DNA of 58,966 nucleotides from an alpha proteobacterium SCGC AAA028-C07 (lineage in GTDB: Bacteria > Pseudomonadota > Alphaproteobacteria > Pelagibacterales > Pelagibacteraceae), in contig ATTB01000002.1 in the NCBI GenBank assembly GCA_000419465.1, positions 79,841 through 138,806 on the forward strand. Direction: 5' to 3'. The notes beneath the pieces are model-generated. The model was not told where the DNA came from and made no database searches. It worked only from the letters and a program-made list of their open reading frames with translations. A program made the position numbers and the translations under genes. Shown here piece by piece: positions 26,280 through 36,004 of the stretch (its first letter is position 1; every line of letters starts with the position of its first letter).

Positions 26280-27605
26280 CTATTTTCCAATACAAAAATC
26301 TTTAAAGATTCTATCTAATAATTCTTCGACATTAACATATCCAACTATTTCTCCAAGACTTCTAACCGCTAATCTTAAATCTTCTGCTGCCAAATCAATT
26401 TGATCGATAGTTTTTTTATTAAGACATCTATCAATAAAAAACACTGTATTTTCAAGGCTTTTTGTATGTCTTTGTCTTGAAATTATATTGTCCTCATTAA
26501 CCGTAAAGTGATCATCGATTTTTTTTGATATTTTTTTTACAAGATTAGAAATTCCTATATTTTTTTTTGCTGAAATTCTTATAGGTTTATAAATTTTATC
26601 TTCTAAAAATTTATTTGAACTTTTAATATCAATTTTATTTAGAACTAAAATTGATTTTAAATCAAATAATTTTAAAATTTTTTTATCTATTTTTTTTGTA
26701 TGATCAAAAATAATTAACTTTAAATCTGAATCTTTCAAATTTTTATTAGTTAATGAAATTCCTTTTTTTTCAACAATATTTTTTGAATTTCTAAAACCGG
26801 CTGTATCAAAAAATCTTACTAACTTTCCATTTAGCATAATACTTGTTTCTATAATGTCTCTAGTGGTGCCAGGCACATTAGAAACAATGGATACTTGCCT
26901 ATTAGACAAGCAATTAATTAAAGATGATTTTCCAGAATTAGTTGGTCCTATGATTGATATCTTAAATCCCTCTCTAATCTTCTCTGAATTCTCTCCATTA
27001 ACTATTATTTTCTTAATTTTATCATTTATTTTCAGTAACTTATCTCTATTATTTGAAAACACATTATCGCCCACTTCATCATCAGAAAAATCAATGACAG
27101 CCTCATAATCAGAGAGTATTTTTATCATTTGATCTCTTAAATTAGTGAAAACTTTTGTTGTGTCGTCATTCATTACTTTTAAAGCCTGAGTTCTTTGAAG
27201 TTCTGTTTCTGAATTTATTAAATCAATTAAACTCTCTGCCTGTAATAAATTGATTTTTTTATTAAGGAGAGCAGTTTTAGTAAATTCGCCTGGCTTAGCT
27301 AATCTACAGTTTTTAAAATTAGATAACGTTTTTAAAAAATATTTAATAACAGCATTACTTCCATGAACATGAAATTCAACCACGTCATCTCCAGTGTAGC
27401 TATTGGGTTTTGGAAAAAATATAAAAATTCCTTTATCAATAATCTGATTTTTATTGTTATAAAATGAGGAAAAATTAGCCACTCTCGGTTTAATTTTTTT
27501 GAATTTAGTTAAAGTTTGAGCCACCTTAAAAGCTTCTTTTCCAGAGACTCTTATAACTGCCAAACCAGATGTTCCTGGTGCAGTGGCTAATGCAAATATT
27601 GACAT
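26280..27605 (-). CDS. mnmE: tRNA modification GTPase MnmE
   Basis: MnmE is a K+-activated GTPase that binds formyl-tetrahydrofolate and works with MnmG at U34. The 441 residues show the N-terminal ALATAPGTSGLAVIRVSG (folate-binding domain), the helical domain, and an inserted G domain with GPTNSGKSSL near 222 (Walker A), NVPGTTRDIIE near 245, DTAGFR near 268 and LNKID near 335. The protein ends in FCIGK, keeping the essential C-terminal Cys. It heads the mnmE-mnmG-rsmG-parAB transcript and is divergent from ogt with a 31 bp gap. Confidence 0.97.
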   Translation of the reverse strand: MSIFALATAPGTSGLAVIRVSGKEAFKVAQTLTKFKKIKPRVANFSSFYNNKNQIIDKGIFIFFPKPNSYTGDDVVEFHVHGSNAVIKYFLKTLSNFKNCRLAKPGEFTKTALLNKKINLLQAESLIDLINSETELQRTQALKVMNDDTTKVFTNLRDQMIKILSDYEAVIDFSDDEVGDNVFSNNRDKLLKINDKIKKIIVNGENSEKIREGFKISIIGPTNSGKSSLINCLSNRQVSIVSNVPGTTRDIIETSIMLNGKLVRFFDTAGFRNSKNIVEKKGISLTNKNLKDSDLKLIIFDHTKKIDKKILKLFDLKSILVLNKIDIKSSNKFLEDKIYKPIRISAKKNIGISNLVKKISKKIDDHFTVNEDNIISRQRHTKSLENTVFFIDRCLNKKTIDQIDLAAEDLRLAVRSLGEIVGYVNVEELLDRIFKDFCIGK

Positions 27606-27636
27606 AAAAAAACGATATGATTTAGTTATAATATAA

Positions 27637-28092
27637 ATGTCAACTTTCCAATTATCATTTAAAACAACACTAGGTTTTGTCTCAATTATAGAAAGAGATG
27701 GTTATATTACTGATATAAATTTTAGAAAAATAACCAAACAAAAAACTAGCTCGCAATTACTTAAGGCTAAAGATCAAATTAAAAAATTTTTAAATAAAAA
27801 AATAAAAAGATTTACCTTAAAAACAAAAGCCATTGGATCAAAGGCACAGTTACAAGTTTGGAATCAAATAAAAAAAATAAACTATGGAAAGACTGTCTCT
27901 TATAATTTCATTTCTAAAAAAACAAAAATACATCCAAGACATGTTGGAAGAATATGTGGTGAAAATAGATTATTGCTTTTTATCCCTTGTCATAGGGTGA
28001 TAAGGTCTGATGGTTTATTAGGTGGTTTTTTAGCAAAACGCGGGGTTAGCTTGAAAAGTAAAATACTTAAAATTGAGGACTCAAATAAATAA
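27637..28092 (+). CDS. ogt: Methylated-DNA-protein cysteine methyltransferase
   Basis: The protein removes alkyl groups from O6-alkylguanine by suicide transfer to its own cysteine. The 151 residues have the active-site motif IPCHRVIRSDG near 124-134, with LGGF just after, plus the Asn-hinge/HTH region VSYNFISKKTKIHPRHVGRI. The length is that of Ogt-type enzymes without an Ada regulatory part. Its end overlaps the convergent hydroxylase gene by 12 bases. Confidence 0.93.
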   Translation: MSTFQLSFKTTLGFVSIIERDGYITDINFRKITKQKTSSQLLKAKDQIKKFLNKKIKRFTLKTKAIGSKAQLQVWNQIKKINYGKTVSYNFISKKTKIHPRHVGRICGENRLLLFIPCHRVIRSDGLLGGFLAKRGVSLKSKILKIEDSNK

Positions 28093-29256
28093 ACCTTTGT
28101 TAGCTATATTTATAAAATTCTTTTTAATAAAAAAATTCTTATCAAGATTAGAAAGTGTATTCTTTCTTATGGCAGCATAACTATCGATTTTTATATCAAA
28201 TATTTTTCTAATCCCATCAATCAATGTTGCAAAAGCTAGATTATTTAAATTTGTCTCATCTAAATATTTTTTTATAAAAATATCATTACCAATCTCTAAA
28301 CCTAAATTTATAGAATACTTAATAACTTTTTTTAAAGAAAATATATTTCTTAAAGTCATATTCCAGCCCTGACCGGCTATAGGATGAATTTTATTAGCTA
28401 TCTCTCCAAACAGTAAGGTTCTTTTGGAATCTTTTAACTCATTAAAAATATAATTTAGATTAAACTTATTAATCTCAGAGATTGAAATTATTTCTTTAAA
28501 TAATTCTTTAAAATGATTATTAAAAAACTTTGATAAATACTTTTTATTTGACACATATTTTTTATTAACCGAATTATTTTTAATAGACCAAATTACAGAA
28601 GTCTCTGTGCTTGAAACCGGCAGAAAAGCCAAAGGTCCATCTTTTAAAAAGAATTGTCTTGCAGAATTATTTGAAATTTTCTCATGAAATAGGTTAAAAA
28701 CGTACGCTTCCTCATTATAAGATTTGTCTACAACTTTTCTTAATTTAAATTTTGATAATAAAGAAAGATTATTGGCAGAAGCAAAGATGATAAGATTATA
28801 ATTTTTTTTAATTAAATCTTTAAAAGTAATTTCTTTGAAAAATTTTTCATCATTAATTGACGATATTTCTTTATTAATAAATTTAATATTTTTTAAACTC
28901 TTTAATTTTTTATAAATATCCGAAAATAAAGTGTTGCTATCAATAATATAAGCTAGCGCTTCTTTTTTATTAGATACGGAGAAATGAAGATCTTGTTTTT
29001 GGCTAATGGATGAATAAGAATCGTGCAAGTAAATATTCTTGATAATATTAGATTTTTTTTTAATATCTTTTAGCCCATAACGACATAATTCATCTAAGGA
29101 ACTTTTACTTAATGCAATTTTTGTTGGGTTATTTTTTTTTTTATTAAAATCCTGCTCAACTATATCTATTTGCAATCTAAATTTTGATAACAAATAGGCA
29201 ATCATTAAGCCTGTGAGACCAGAACCGATAATACAAATTTTTTGAGAGTTGGGCAT
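28081..29256 (-). CDS. UbiH/UbiF-family FAD-dependent ubiquinone hydroxylase
   Basis: This is a flavin monooxygenase of the UbiH/COQ6 family that hydroxylates the aromatic ring in ubiquinone synthesis. The 391 residues start with the FAD loop CIIGSGLTGLMIAYLLSKF (8-26). The second FAD signature appears as FGEIANKIHPIAGQGWNMTLRN near 280-301, where the family usually has GDAAHxxxPxxGQGxN. The usual GD is changed to GE here, which is still compatible with ribityl binding. The sequence is lysine- and isoleucine-rich and divergent; the ring position acted on cannot be told. It is divergent from ftsK (78 bp gap). Confidence 0.82.
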   Translation of the reverse strand: MPNSQKICIIGSGLTGLMIAYLLSKFRLQIDIVEQDFNKKKNNPTKIALSKSSLDELCRYGLKDIKKKSNIIKNIYLHDSYSSISQKQDLHFSVSNKKEALAYIIDSNTLFSDIYKKLKSLKNIKFINKEISSINDEKFFKEITFKDLIKKNYNLIIFASANNLSLLSKFKLRKVVDKSYNEEAYVFNLFHEKISNNSARQFFLKDGPLAFLPVSSTETSVIWSIKNNSVNKKYVSNKKYLSKFFNNHFKELFKEIISISEINKFNLNYIFNELKDSKRTLLFGEIANKIHPIAGQGWNMTLRNIFSLKKVIKYSINLGLEIGNDIFIKKYLDETNLNNLAFATLIDGIRKIFDIKIDSYAAIRKNTLSNLDKNFFIKKNFINIANKGLFI

Positions 29257-29334
29257 GATTACGTTTTGCTTTGGAATTCTATCAACTGAATATTAATGAT
29301 ACAAAGGTTTTAATTGTGATTCGCCTAGCAAAAT

Positions 29335-31455
29335 ATGGAAAAAATACTAACATCTATTAAAGTAAAATTAATTGAGCTTGCGGGTGTAATAACTATTTTT
29401 TCAAGTCTTGCGTATTTTGTCTCTTTAGCAACCTATTCGGCCAACAATATAAGCTATGTATTCCCAGCAGAAAAAAATATTCATAATAAATTTTTCTCTT
29501 TTTTTTATTATCTTTCTGATTTTTTTCTTCAAGCTTTTGGTGTTTTGGCTTTTTTAATATTTCTAAATTTAATTATTTGGGGAGGGTATTTAATTCTCAA
29601 AAAAAATATTGAAAATTTTTCTTTAAAACTATTATTTTTAATTTTATCGATTATTTTTGGAGCTTTATTTTTCTCAATTAACATTGATCAAAGTTTTTGG
29701 CTTCCTGATAATGGTTTTGGGGGATTTGTTGCTAATTTTATTTCTGAAAAATTAAATATAAAGAATAATTCCTTTGGCGCTTATCTCTCGGTTATTTTTC
29801 TATGTATATCCTTAATATGTTTTTATTTTAGTGCGGGGTTAAATATTCAAGAATGGAAAACTGTCTTTATAACTATAAAAAATTTATTAACCTTTTTTCC
29901 AAAATTAATATTTAAAATATATATTAAAAGAAAAAATACTGAAGAAATTAGTATTAACATACCCGTACAGGAAAATATTAATCAAAAAATTCAAGAAGAA
30001 ATCCCAATACAAGAAGCTTCTCCTCAACAACAACTTCCTCTGGAAAGCACAAAAATTGAAAAATCTACAAGCTATAAAATTCCTCCAATAAAATTACTTG
30101 ATGATCCAGTAAAAATTGAAAATCAATTAGATGAGGAAAGTTATAAAACTCAATCAAAATTTCTCGAAAATGTTCTTTTAGATTTTAGCATTTCAGGTGA
30201 AATAAAAAGAGTAAGCGCTGGGCCTGTTGTTACTGTATATGAATTTGAACCAACCGCAGGAATTAAAACCTCAAAAATTATAAATCTTTCTGAAGATATA
30301 GCCCGTAATACAAGCTCTATATCAACTAGGGTAGCAACCGTTCCTGGCAAAAGCACCATAGGAATAGAAATACCAAACAAAGTAAGAGAGAATGTTGCTT
30401 TAAAAGAAATAATTTCTAGCAAAGAATTTAATAATAAAGATATTAAGATTCCAATAACTCTTGGAAAAAGTATTTCAGGATTTCCAATTGTTGGAGACTT
30501 GGTTTCAATGCCGCATCTTTTAATTGCTGGAACGACAGGATCAGGAAAATCTGTCTGTATTAATACTTTAATTCTATCAATTCTTTACAAACACAAACCT
30601 GATGACTGTAAACTTATTATGATTGATCCAAAAATGTTGGAGCTTTCAATCTATCAAGGAATTCCTCATCTACTAACCCCCGTTATTACTGAACCTAAAA
30701 AAGCAACAACAGCTTTAAAGTGGGTCGTTAAAGAAATGGAAAAAAGATATCGAGAAATGACTGAAATTGGAGTGAGAAATATTTCAGGATTTAACGATAA
30801 AGCATCTTCTGAGAATAAGAAAAAAATGCCTTACATTGTTGTTATTGTTGATGAAATGGCGGACTTAATGATGATTGCAGGCAAAGAAATTGAGAATTAC
30901 ATACAAAGGCTTGCGCAAATGGCTAGAGCTGCTGGAATTCATATAGTTATGGCAACACAAAGACCAAGCGTTGATGTTATCACAGGTACAATTAAAGCTA
31001 ATTTCCCAACCAGAATATCATTTCAAGTAACATCAAAAATAGACAGCAGAACCATATTAGGAGAGCAGGGTGCTGAATTATTACTTGGTAATGGTGACAT
31101 GCTTTTTATGTCTTCAGCTAGCAGAATAATAAGAATTCACGGTCCTTATGTTTCTGAAAAAGAAATAGAAAGAGTTTCAACATTCTTAAGGCTTCAAGGC
31201 TCGCCAACTTACATTGAAGAAGTAACTAGGATTGAAGAACAAGAAAATGATGAAGTAATTTTAAACTCAGAAGGAAAAGATGAATTATATAATAAAGCAG
31301 TTGAAATAATTAAAACTGAAGGAAAGGCATCCACTAGTTTTTTACAAAGAAAACTTGGAATTGGTTACAATAGAGCGGCTAGGATTATTGATCAAATGGA
31401 AGAAGAAAAAATAATTAGCCCAGCAAATCACGTAGGCAAAAGAGAAATCTATTAA
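29335..31455 (+). CDS. ftsK: DNA translocase FtsK
   Basis: FtsK is a septal DNA pump that couples division to clearing and dimer resolution of the chromosome terminus. The 706 residues have four or five N-terminal membrane helices (about 20-175), a charged linker with a Gln/Pro-rich stretch near 215-240, and the RecA-like motor with Walker A LIAGTTGSGKSVC near 396 and Walker B PYIVVIVDEMADLM near 500. A C-terminal winged-helix gamma domain (FLQRKLGIGYNRAARIIDQME) recognises KOPS-type sites. The short linker is typical of streamlined genomes. lolA follows 5 bases later, a conserved alphaproteobacterial pairing. Confidence 0.97.
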   Translation: MEKILTSIKVKLIELAGVITIFSSLAYFVSLATYSANNISYVFPAEKNIHNKFFSFFYYLSDFFLQAFGVLAFLIFLNLIIWGGYLILKKNIENFSLKLLFLILSIIFGALFFSINIDQSFWLPDNGFGGFVANFISEKLNIKNNSFGAYLSVIFLCISLICFYFSAGLNIQEWKTVFITIKNLLTFFPKLIFKIYIKRKNTEEISINIPVQENINQKIQEEIPIQEASPQQQLPLESTKIEKSTSYKIPPIKLLDDPVKIENQLDEESYKTQSKFLENVLLDFSISGEIKRVSAGPVVTVYEFEPTAGIKTSKIINLSEDIARNTSSISTRVATVPGKSTIGIEIPNKVRENVALKEIISSKEFNNKDIKIPITLGKSISGFPIVGDLVSMPHLLIAGTTGSGKSVCINTLILSILYKHKPDDCKLIMIDPKMLELSIYQGIPHLLTPVITEPKKATTALKWVVKEMEKRYREMTEIGVRNISGFNDKASSENKKKMPYIVVIVDEMADLMMIAGKEIENYIQRLAQMARAAGIHIVMATQRPSVDVITGTIKANFPTRISFQVTSKIDSRTILGEQGAELLLGNGDMLFMSSASRIIRIHGPYVSEKEIERVSTFLRLQGSPTYIEEVTRIEEQENDEVILNSEGKDELYNKAVEIIKTEGKASTSFLQRKLGIGYNRAARIIDQMEEEKIISPANHVGKREIY

Positions 31456-31460
31456 AATAA

Positions 31461-32012
31461 ATGAAGAAATTTTTATACATTGTTTTAACAATGTTAATTT
31501 TTCTCAGCTTTAATGCTAATGCATCTGAAAAAGATAAAATAATTGAAAATTTAAAAAAAATAAATTCTATTAAATTTAATTTCACTCAAATCACAAATGA
31601 CATAATAGAAAATGGCAATTGTCTTATTGTTTACCCAAAAAAAATGCGGTGTTTATACGAAGAGGAAGACAAGGAGATAATTGTAAATGATGATTATTTA
31701 TTCTTAATTAATAGAAGAGAAAATAAAAATTATAACTACAATATCAAAGATACTCCTTTGGGGGTTATGTTAGACAAAGAAAGTATTATCGAAAAATTAT
31801 CAAAAGTAGAAAAATTCAACAAAATAGATAAAAATATAATTGCAATTATTGATCTAAATTCTCAAGAAAGTATTGAGATATATTTTAACTCTAAAGAAAT
31901 GAATATTACGGGGTGGAAAATAAAAAATTATGACAAATCTAGTCTAGAATTTTTAATGAAAAATATTTCAATAAATATTAATACAAACGAAAAATTTGAG
32001 ATACCAAAGTAA
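31461..32012 (+). CDS. lolA: Outer-membrane lipoprotein carrier protein LolA
   Basis: LolA is a periplasmic chaperone that ferries lipoproteins from LolCDE to the outer membrane. It has a Sec signal MKKFLYIVLTMLIFLSFNANA, then a single beta-half-barrel-like domain (LKKINSIKFNFTQ, PKKMRCLYEEEDKEIIVNDDYLFLIN). The P-x-x-M-R-x-x-Y block matches the family (KPGRMRFEY in others). The 183 residues are a usual size. ftsK-lolA order supports the assignment. It meets the convergent GNAT gene with only 5 bases between, so no terminator separates them. Confidence 0.9.
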   Translation: MKKFLYIVLTMLIFLSFNANASEKDKIIENLKKINSIKFNFTQITNDIIENGNCLIVYPKKMRCLYEEEDKEIIVNDDYLFLINRRENKNYNYNIKDTPLGVMLDKESIIEKLSKVEKFNKIDKNIIAIIDLNSQESIEIYFNSKEMNITGWKIKNYDKSSLEFLMKNISININTNEKFEIPK

Positions 32013-32017
32013 AAAAA

Positions 32018-32536
32018 TTATAAATTTTCTGGGTTAAAAAATATCTTTTCAGTCTTAAAAATCTTCATCCCTCTTGCAAGATAATTTTTTAAGGCATTAG
32101 GATGATCCAGTGTACACGTATGAACCCACACTTTGTTAATCTTCTGATTAAAAGAAGTTAAAATTGCATCAGTTAATAAATGCCCGCCAATTCCTTTGCC
32201 AAAAAATTCTTTAAATATTCCAAAATAAGGAATCTCCATCGATGGAATTTTTGGATCATAAAGTAACTCATAATATCCAGCTAATTCATTTTTTTGTTTT
32301 AAAATATATAATTTAAAAAAGTCATTACTGATATAATCCAACCAATCTTGATCGCTCCACTTGAGTCTGTCTCTCCAAAAAAAATCTCTTCCTACTTCTT
32401 TATAAAGAAATTTACAAAAATCTACTGTTGGTTCTTTTTCTAGAATAACTTCTAGATTTTTTTCTTTACAAGTTGATGGGATTAAATCGTTCCTTGAAAT
32501 AAGATGTAGATAAAACCTATCTATGGATCTTTCCAT
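32018..32536 (-). CDS. GNAT-family N-acetyltransferase
   Basis: The 172 residues have the GNAT core: a strand LAGYYELLYD near 86, MEIPYFGIFKEFFGKGIGGHLLTDAI near 98-123 with the acetyl-CoA loop (Q/RxxGxG/A seen as GKGIGG) and a late WVHTCTLDHPNALKNYLARGMKIFK, the usual bulge plus Tyr/Arg-Gly-Met region. The substrate is unknown. It is the last gene of the his-linked minus-strand run, one base after the HIT gene, and this linkage alone does not assign a histidine role. Confidence 0.85.
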   Translation of the reverse strand: MERSIDRFYLHLISRNDLIPSTCKEKNLEVILEKEPTVDFCKFLYKEVGRDFFWRDRLKWSDQDWLDYISNDFFKLYILKQKNELAGYYELLYDPKIPSMEIPYFGIFKEFFGKGIGGHLLTDAILTSFNQKINKVWVHTCTLDHPNALKNYLARGMKIFKTEKIFFNPENL

Positions 32537-32537
32537 T

Positions 32538-32894
32538 TTATTTATGGATCATTCTTCCTAATTTTTCTCCACCAAAGATATGAAAATGTAGGTGGGGAAC
32601 TTCTTGGCCACCATCTCTACCGTTATTGCCTAAATATCTATAGCCAGAAAAAGATACGCCTAGAATACTAGCAACTTTTCCCAAAGCTCTAATTAAACCT
32701 TCAATTTCATCACTTTTAGCATTAGCTGCGAAATCATTCATATCCACATAAGCGCCCTTTGGGATCACCAAAACATGAACCTTTGCTTGGGGATTAATAT
32801 CTTTAAATGCAAAAGCAAACTTGTCTTCGTAAATTTTATCACAGGGAATTTCTCCTCTTAAAATTTTAGCAAATATATTATTTTTATCGTACAT
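32538..32894 (-). CDS. HIT-family nucleotide-binding protein (HinT-like)
   Basis: This small purine-nucleotide phosphoramidase of the histidine-triad family has 118 residues. It contains FKDINPQAKVHVLVIPK near 31-47, the glycine-rich LGNNGRDGGQEVPHLHFHIFGG near 88-109 holding the H-x-H-x-H triad (HLHFH), and a C-terminal Met-Ile-His tail. HinT enzymes hydrolyse adenosine phosphoramidates such as lysyl-AMP. Its start overlaps the hisE end by 11 bases; hisE-HIT linkage occurs widely in alphaproteobacteria. Confidence 0.94.
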   Translation of the reverse strand: MYDKNNIFAKILRGEIPCDKIYEDKFAFAFKDINPQAKVHVLVIPKGAYVDMNDFAANAKSDEIEGLIRALGKVASILGVSFSGYRYLGNNGRDGGQEVPHLHFHIFGGEKLGRMIHK

Positions 32895-33210
32895 TTTTTT
32901 TTCTATTCTTCTTCTCTTGAATTCCTGAAATTTTTTGTCTTCTCTTTAACTCATTCATAATTGAAGCTATTGAAATTTTTTTAAACTCAAGAAGAACTAA
33001 AAAATGATATAATAAATCTGAAGCTTCGTGAACTATATTTTTTTTATTAGAATATTTAGATGAAGCAGCAAGTTCTTTTGCCTCTTCAATAAATTTTTTT
33101 ATACAAAAATTTTTTCCTTTTTTAAAAAGACTTGCCGTATATGAAATGTTTGGATTTTTATTCTTTTGTTTCTTTATCTTTTTTGTAAGCTGTTCTAAAT
33201 TTTTAAACAT
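32884..33210 (-). CDS. hisE: Phosphoribosyl-ATP pyrophosphatase
   Basis: HisE carries out the second step of histidine synthesis, hydrolysing PR-ATP to PR-AMP. The 108 residues form the MazG-like four-helix unit with SYTASLFKKGKNFCIKKFIEEAKELA near 23-48 (metal-binding Glu pair EExxE-type) and VHEASDLLYHFLVLLE near 60-75 (EASDLLYH, conserved). A separate HisI is not in the window, so the next step is encoded elsewhere. It follows hisF after 2 bases. Confidence 0.95.
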   Translation of the reverse strand: MFKNLEQLTKKIKKQKNKNPNISYTASLFKKGKNFCIKKFIEEAKELAASSKYSNKKNIVHEASDLLYHFLVLLEFKKISIASIMNELKRRQKISGIQEKKNRKKNVR

Positions 33211-33212
33211 AA

Positions 33213-33971
33213 TTAAATTCTTATTGGTATTCCCTTTTTAATTAAATAGTTTTTTGCATCTATTATGGAATATTCACCATAATGAAAGATTGAGGCTGCC
33301 AAAACCGCACTGGCTAAACCTGTATTAAAACCCTCATATAAGTGATCGAGATTACCAACTCCACCTGATGCTATCACGGGTATAGATACTGAGCTTGCAA
33401 TAGCCCTTGTTAATTCAAGATCGTAACCTGTTTTTGTTCCGTCCTTATCCACAGATGTAAGAAGAATTTCACCAGCACCATTTTTTTCAGCAATTTTTGC
33501 ATATTCGATAGCATCAATGCCTGTAGAATTTCTTCCTCCATGAGTAAATATTTCCCATTTATTATTTCCTATTTTTTTTGCATCTATTGCGATCACTATA
33601 CATTGTGATCCAAATCTAATTGAGCTCTCTTTAATAAAGTTATGATCTTTTACTGCCGCGGTATTAATTGAAACTTTATCTGCGCCTGCGAGTAAAAGAC
33701 TTTTAATATCTTCAATGCTACTAATGCCTCCGCCTACGGTTAGAGGAACAAAACAACTTTTTGCTGTTTCACTTACTTTATCTAATAAAATTTTTCTATT
33801 ATCGCTTGATGCTGTAATATCTAAAAAACATATTTCATCGGCGCCTCCTTTGTCATATATTTTCGCCTGCTCTACTGGATCACCTGCATCTTTTAGATTT
33901 ACAAAATTAATGCCTTTTACAACTCTGCCATCCTTAACATCAAGACATGGTATAATTCTTTTTTTAAGCAT
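33213..33971 (-). CDS. hisF: Imidazole glycerol phosphate synthase cyclase subunit
   Basis: HisF with HisH converts PRFAR plus ammonia to imidazole glycerol phosphate and AICAR. The 252 residues form a beta-alpha barrel with [16 protein letters not shown] at 5-20 (catalytic Asp11), [10 protein letters not shown] near 77, GADKVSIN near 95, [17 protein letters not shown] near 166 (second catalytic Asp) and [10 protein letters not shown] near 198. All key residues are present. It lies 5 bases after hisA. Confidence 0.98.
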   Translation of the reverse strand: MLKKRIIPCLDVKDGRVVKGINFVNLKDAGDPVEQAKIYDKGGADEICFLDITASSDNRKILLDKVSETAKSCFVPLTVGGGISSIEDIKSLLLAGADKVSINTAAVKDHNFIKESSIRFGSQCIVIAIDAKKIGNNKWEIFTHGGRNSTGIDAIEYAKIAEKNGAGEILLTSVDKDGTKTGYDLELTRAIASSVSIPVIASGGVGNLDHLYEGFNTGLASAVLAASIFHYGEYSIIDAKNYLIKKGIPIRI

Positions 33972-33976
33972 TTTTT

Positions 33977-34690
33977 TTAAACAAATTTTTTAAGTTCATT
34001 TAGCGAAATAGATTTATCATAAATAGCTTTGCCGATAATAACGCCATCAAATAACTCAGCTTTATGTAATTTTTTTATATCTTTTATATTTGAAACCCCA
34101 CCGGAAACGACCAATGGAATATTAACTTTTCTAACTATTTTTTTTAATTGAGAAAAATTAACGCCTTTCTTTGTTCCATCTCTATTTATATCTGTATAAA
34201 TAATTCTAGATACACCAAAATTTTCTAACTTTTTAGAAAAATCCATAAGTTTTATTTTTGTTTGCTTAACCCAACCTTTGATAGCTAAAAAATTATTTCT
34301 AACATCTAGAGCAACTGCTATTCTTCCTGGAAATAAATCACATGCTTTCTTTAAAATCTTTGGGTTTTGTATAGCCATAGTTCCAACAACTACCGTTGAA
34401 ACTCCATTTTTAATCCAAAAAGATATTTGCTTTAAAGTTCTAATCCCACCACCTAATTGTACATTTAAATTGGTGTTCTTGATGATCTTAATTATAACTT
34501 TTTTATTCTTTGATCTTCCTTTTAAAGCGCCATCAAGGTCCACAAGATGCAGATCTGTGAAGCCTTTTTTTTTAAACTGAAGCGCTTGATTGTACGGAGA
34601 AGAATTAAAAATAGTAGTTTTATTAAAATCTCCTTTGTAAAGTCTTACACATTTTCCATCTTTTAAATCTATTGCTGGAAATATTATCAT
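33977..34690 (-). CDS. hisA: Phosphoribosylformimino-AICAR ribotide isomerase
   Basis: HisA isomerises ProFAR to PRFAR. The start at 34690 ([20 protein letters not shown]) gives 237 residues and overlaps the hisH stop by one base (TAATG). An upstream in-frame ATG at 34702 would add four residues absent from the family. Motifs: the catalytic Asp in PAIDLKDG (8), VQLGGGIRT near 79, VVVGT near 101, [14 protein letters not shown] near 164 and [10 protein letters not shown] near 192. Confidence 0.97.
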   Translation of the reverse strand: MIIFPAIDLKDGKCVRLYKGDFNKTTIFNSSPYNQALQFKKKGFTDLHLVDLDGALKGRSKNKKVIIKIIKNTNLNVQLGGGIRTLKQISFWIKNGVSTVVVGTMAIQNPKILKKACDLFPGRIAVALDVRNNFLAIKGWVKQTKIKLMDFSKKLENFGVSRIIYTDINRDGTKKGVNFSQLKKIVRKVNIPLVVSGGVSNIKDIKKLHKAELFDGVIIGKAIYDKSISLNELKKFV

Positions 34691-35331
34691 TATAAATTCC
34701 AATTCAAAAAGTTAGACAATAACTTAATTCCATTTTCCTGACTTTTTTCAGGATGAAATTGAGTACCAAAAATATTTTCTTTTAAAAGAGCAGCAACAAC
34801 TGATTTTTCATAATCAGTTGTGCAAACCACATCATTAATATTTTCCGCTTCAAATCCATAACTGTGCACAAAATAAAAGTGAGATAAATTCTTAATATCT
34901 AAAAATAATTCATTTTTTTTAACAATATTAACTTCATTCCAGCCCATATGTGGCAATTTTAAATCTTTATTATTAAGTTTTATCCTTTTTACAGAACCTT
35001 TAATCCAACCAAATCCTTTGGTAACTTCTTCTTCAAATCCTTGATCTGAAAAAAGCTGCATTCCAACACAAATTCCAAAAATTGGTTTTTTTTTAATTAA
35101 AACAAATTCATTAAGAGAATCCCACAATCCAGATATGTTTTTTACTCCTAATGCGCACTGTCTATAAGAGCCCTGGCCAGGTAATATAATCTTATCAGAA
35201 TCTAAAATATCTTTAGGCTTATTAGATATTCTTATGTTTATTTTTTTATTAATTTTTGTAGCTGCTGCTTCTAAAGCTTTTGAAACGGAATTAAGATTCC
35301 CAGTCCCATAATCAACTATTGATACATACAT
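34690..35331 (-). CDS. hisH: Imidazole glycerol phosphate synthase glutaminase subunit
   Basis: HisH is a class I glutamine amidotransferase supplying ammonia to HisF. The 213 residues open with VSIVDYGTGNLNSV, contain the nucleophile elbow PIFGICVGMQLFSD (Cys near 85), and the His-x-Glu pair near the end as GTQFHPEKSQ (about 190). The catalytic triad is complete. It lies between hisB (11-base gap) and hisA (one-base overlap) in the hisB-H-A-F-E operon. Confidence 0.97.
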   Translation of the reverse strand: MYVSIVDYGTGNLNSVSKALEAAATKINKKINIRISNKPKDILDSDKIILPGQGSYRQCALGVKNISGLWDSLNEFVLIKKKPIFGICVGMQLFSDQGFEEEVTKGFGWIKGSVKRIKLNNKDLKLPHMGWNEVNIVKKNELFLDIKNLSHFYFVHSYGFEAENINDVVCTTDYEKSVVAALLKENIFGTQFHPEKSQENGIKLLSNFLNWNL

Positions 35332-35342
35332 TTAAAAAATCT

Positions 35343-35930
35343 TTAAAGTATTCCTTTAGTGGAAGGCAAAGAATCTCCTGCTCTTGCATCTTTTTCTAAT
35401 GCAAGACGTAAAGCTCTCGCTAATCCTTTAAAACAAGATTCAATAATGTGGTGACTATTATCACCATAAACATTTTCTATGTGTAAAGTAATGCCAGCGC
35501 TTTGTGAAAAGGCCTGAAACCATTCTTTAAATAGTTCAGTGTCCATTTCTCCAAGCTTTTCTACTTTTAATTTTACATTCCAAACTAAGTAAGGTCTGTT
35601 TGATATATCAAGAGAAACTCTACTTAATGTTTCATCCATTGGAATATAAGCATGCGCATATCTTTTAATGCCCTTTTTATCACCCAAAGCTTTAGCAATA
35701 GCCTCACCTATAACAATTCCTGAATCTTCTGTTGTGTGGTGGAGATCAATGTGTAAATCACCTTTTGCTTTCAAATTTATATCTACCAAAGAGTGTTTTG
35801 ATAGCTGTTCAAGCATGTGATTTAAAAAACCAATTCCTGTATCTATTTTATAAATACCTTTGCCATCTAAATTTACTTCTGCCTCTATAGATGTCTCTTT
35901 GGTTTTTCTATTAACTTTTGCGATCCTCAT
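35343..35930 (-). CDS. hisB: Imidazoleglycerol-phosphate dehydratase
   Basis: HisB dehydrates imidazole glycerol phosphate to imidazole acetol phosphate, using two Mn ions. The 195 residues are the monofunctional length without the phosphatase domain found in enterics. Metal-binding motifs are seen: [14 protein letters not shown] near 33, [15 protein letters not shown] near 60-74 and [23 protein letters not shown] near 155. It is the first gene of the his operon. The 74 bp before it must hold the promoter; no attenuator with a His-rich leader peptide was recognised there. Confidence 0.97.
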   Translation of the reverse strand: MRIAKVNRKTKETSIEAEVNLDGKGIYKIDTGIGFLNHMLEQLSKHSLVDINLKAKGDLHIDLHHTTEDSGIVIGEAIAKALGDKKGIKRYAHAYIPMDETLSRVSLDISNRPYLVWNVKLKVEKLGEMDTELFKEWFQAFSQSAGITLHIENVYGDNSHHIIESCFKGLARALRLALEKDARAGDSLPSTKGIL

Positions 35931-36004
35931 ATGAATTAATAATCTATATATAGAAAAACTAACCTTATCAATAAATTAGCTTTAATAGTTAAATAAATAC
36001 TATT

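Noticed and set aside
33447-33455. A perfect DnaA box TTATCCACA
   Set aside because: It lies in the conserved Val-Asp-Lys-Asp-Gly codons of hisF, alone, and far from the candidate origin. The codon sequence explains it.
35931-36004. Histidine attenuator before hisB
   Set aside because: No leader peptide with consecutive His codons and no alternative hairpins were found in the 74 bp gap.
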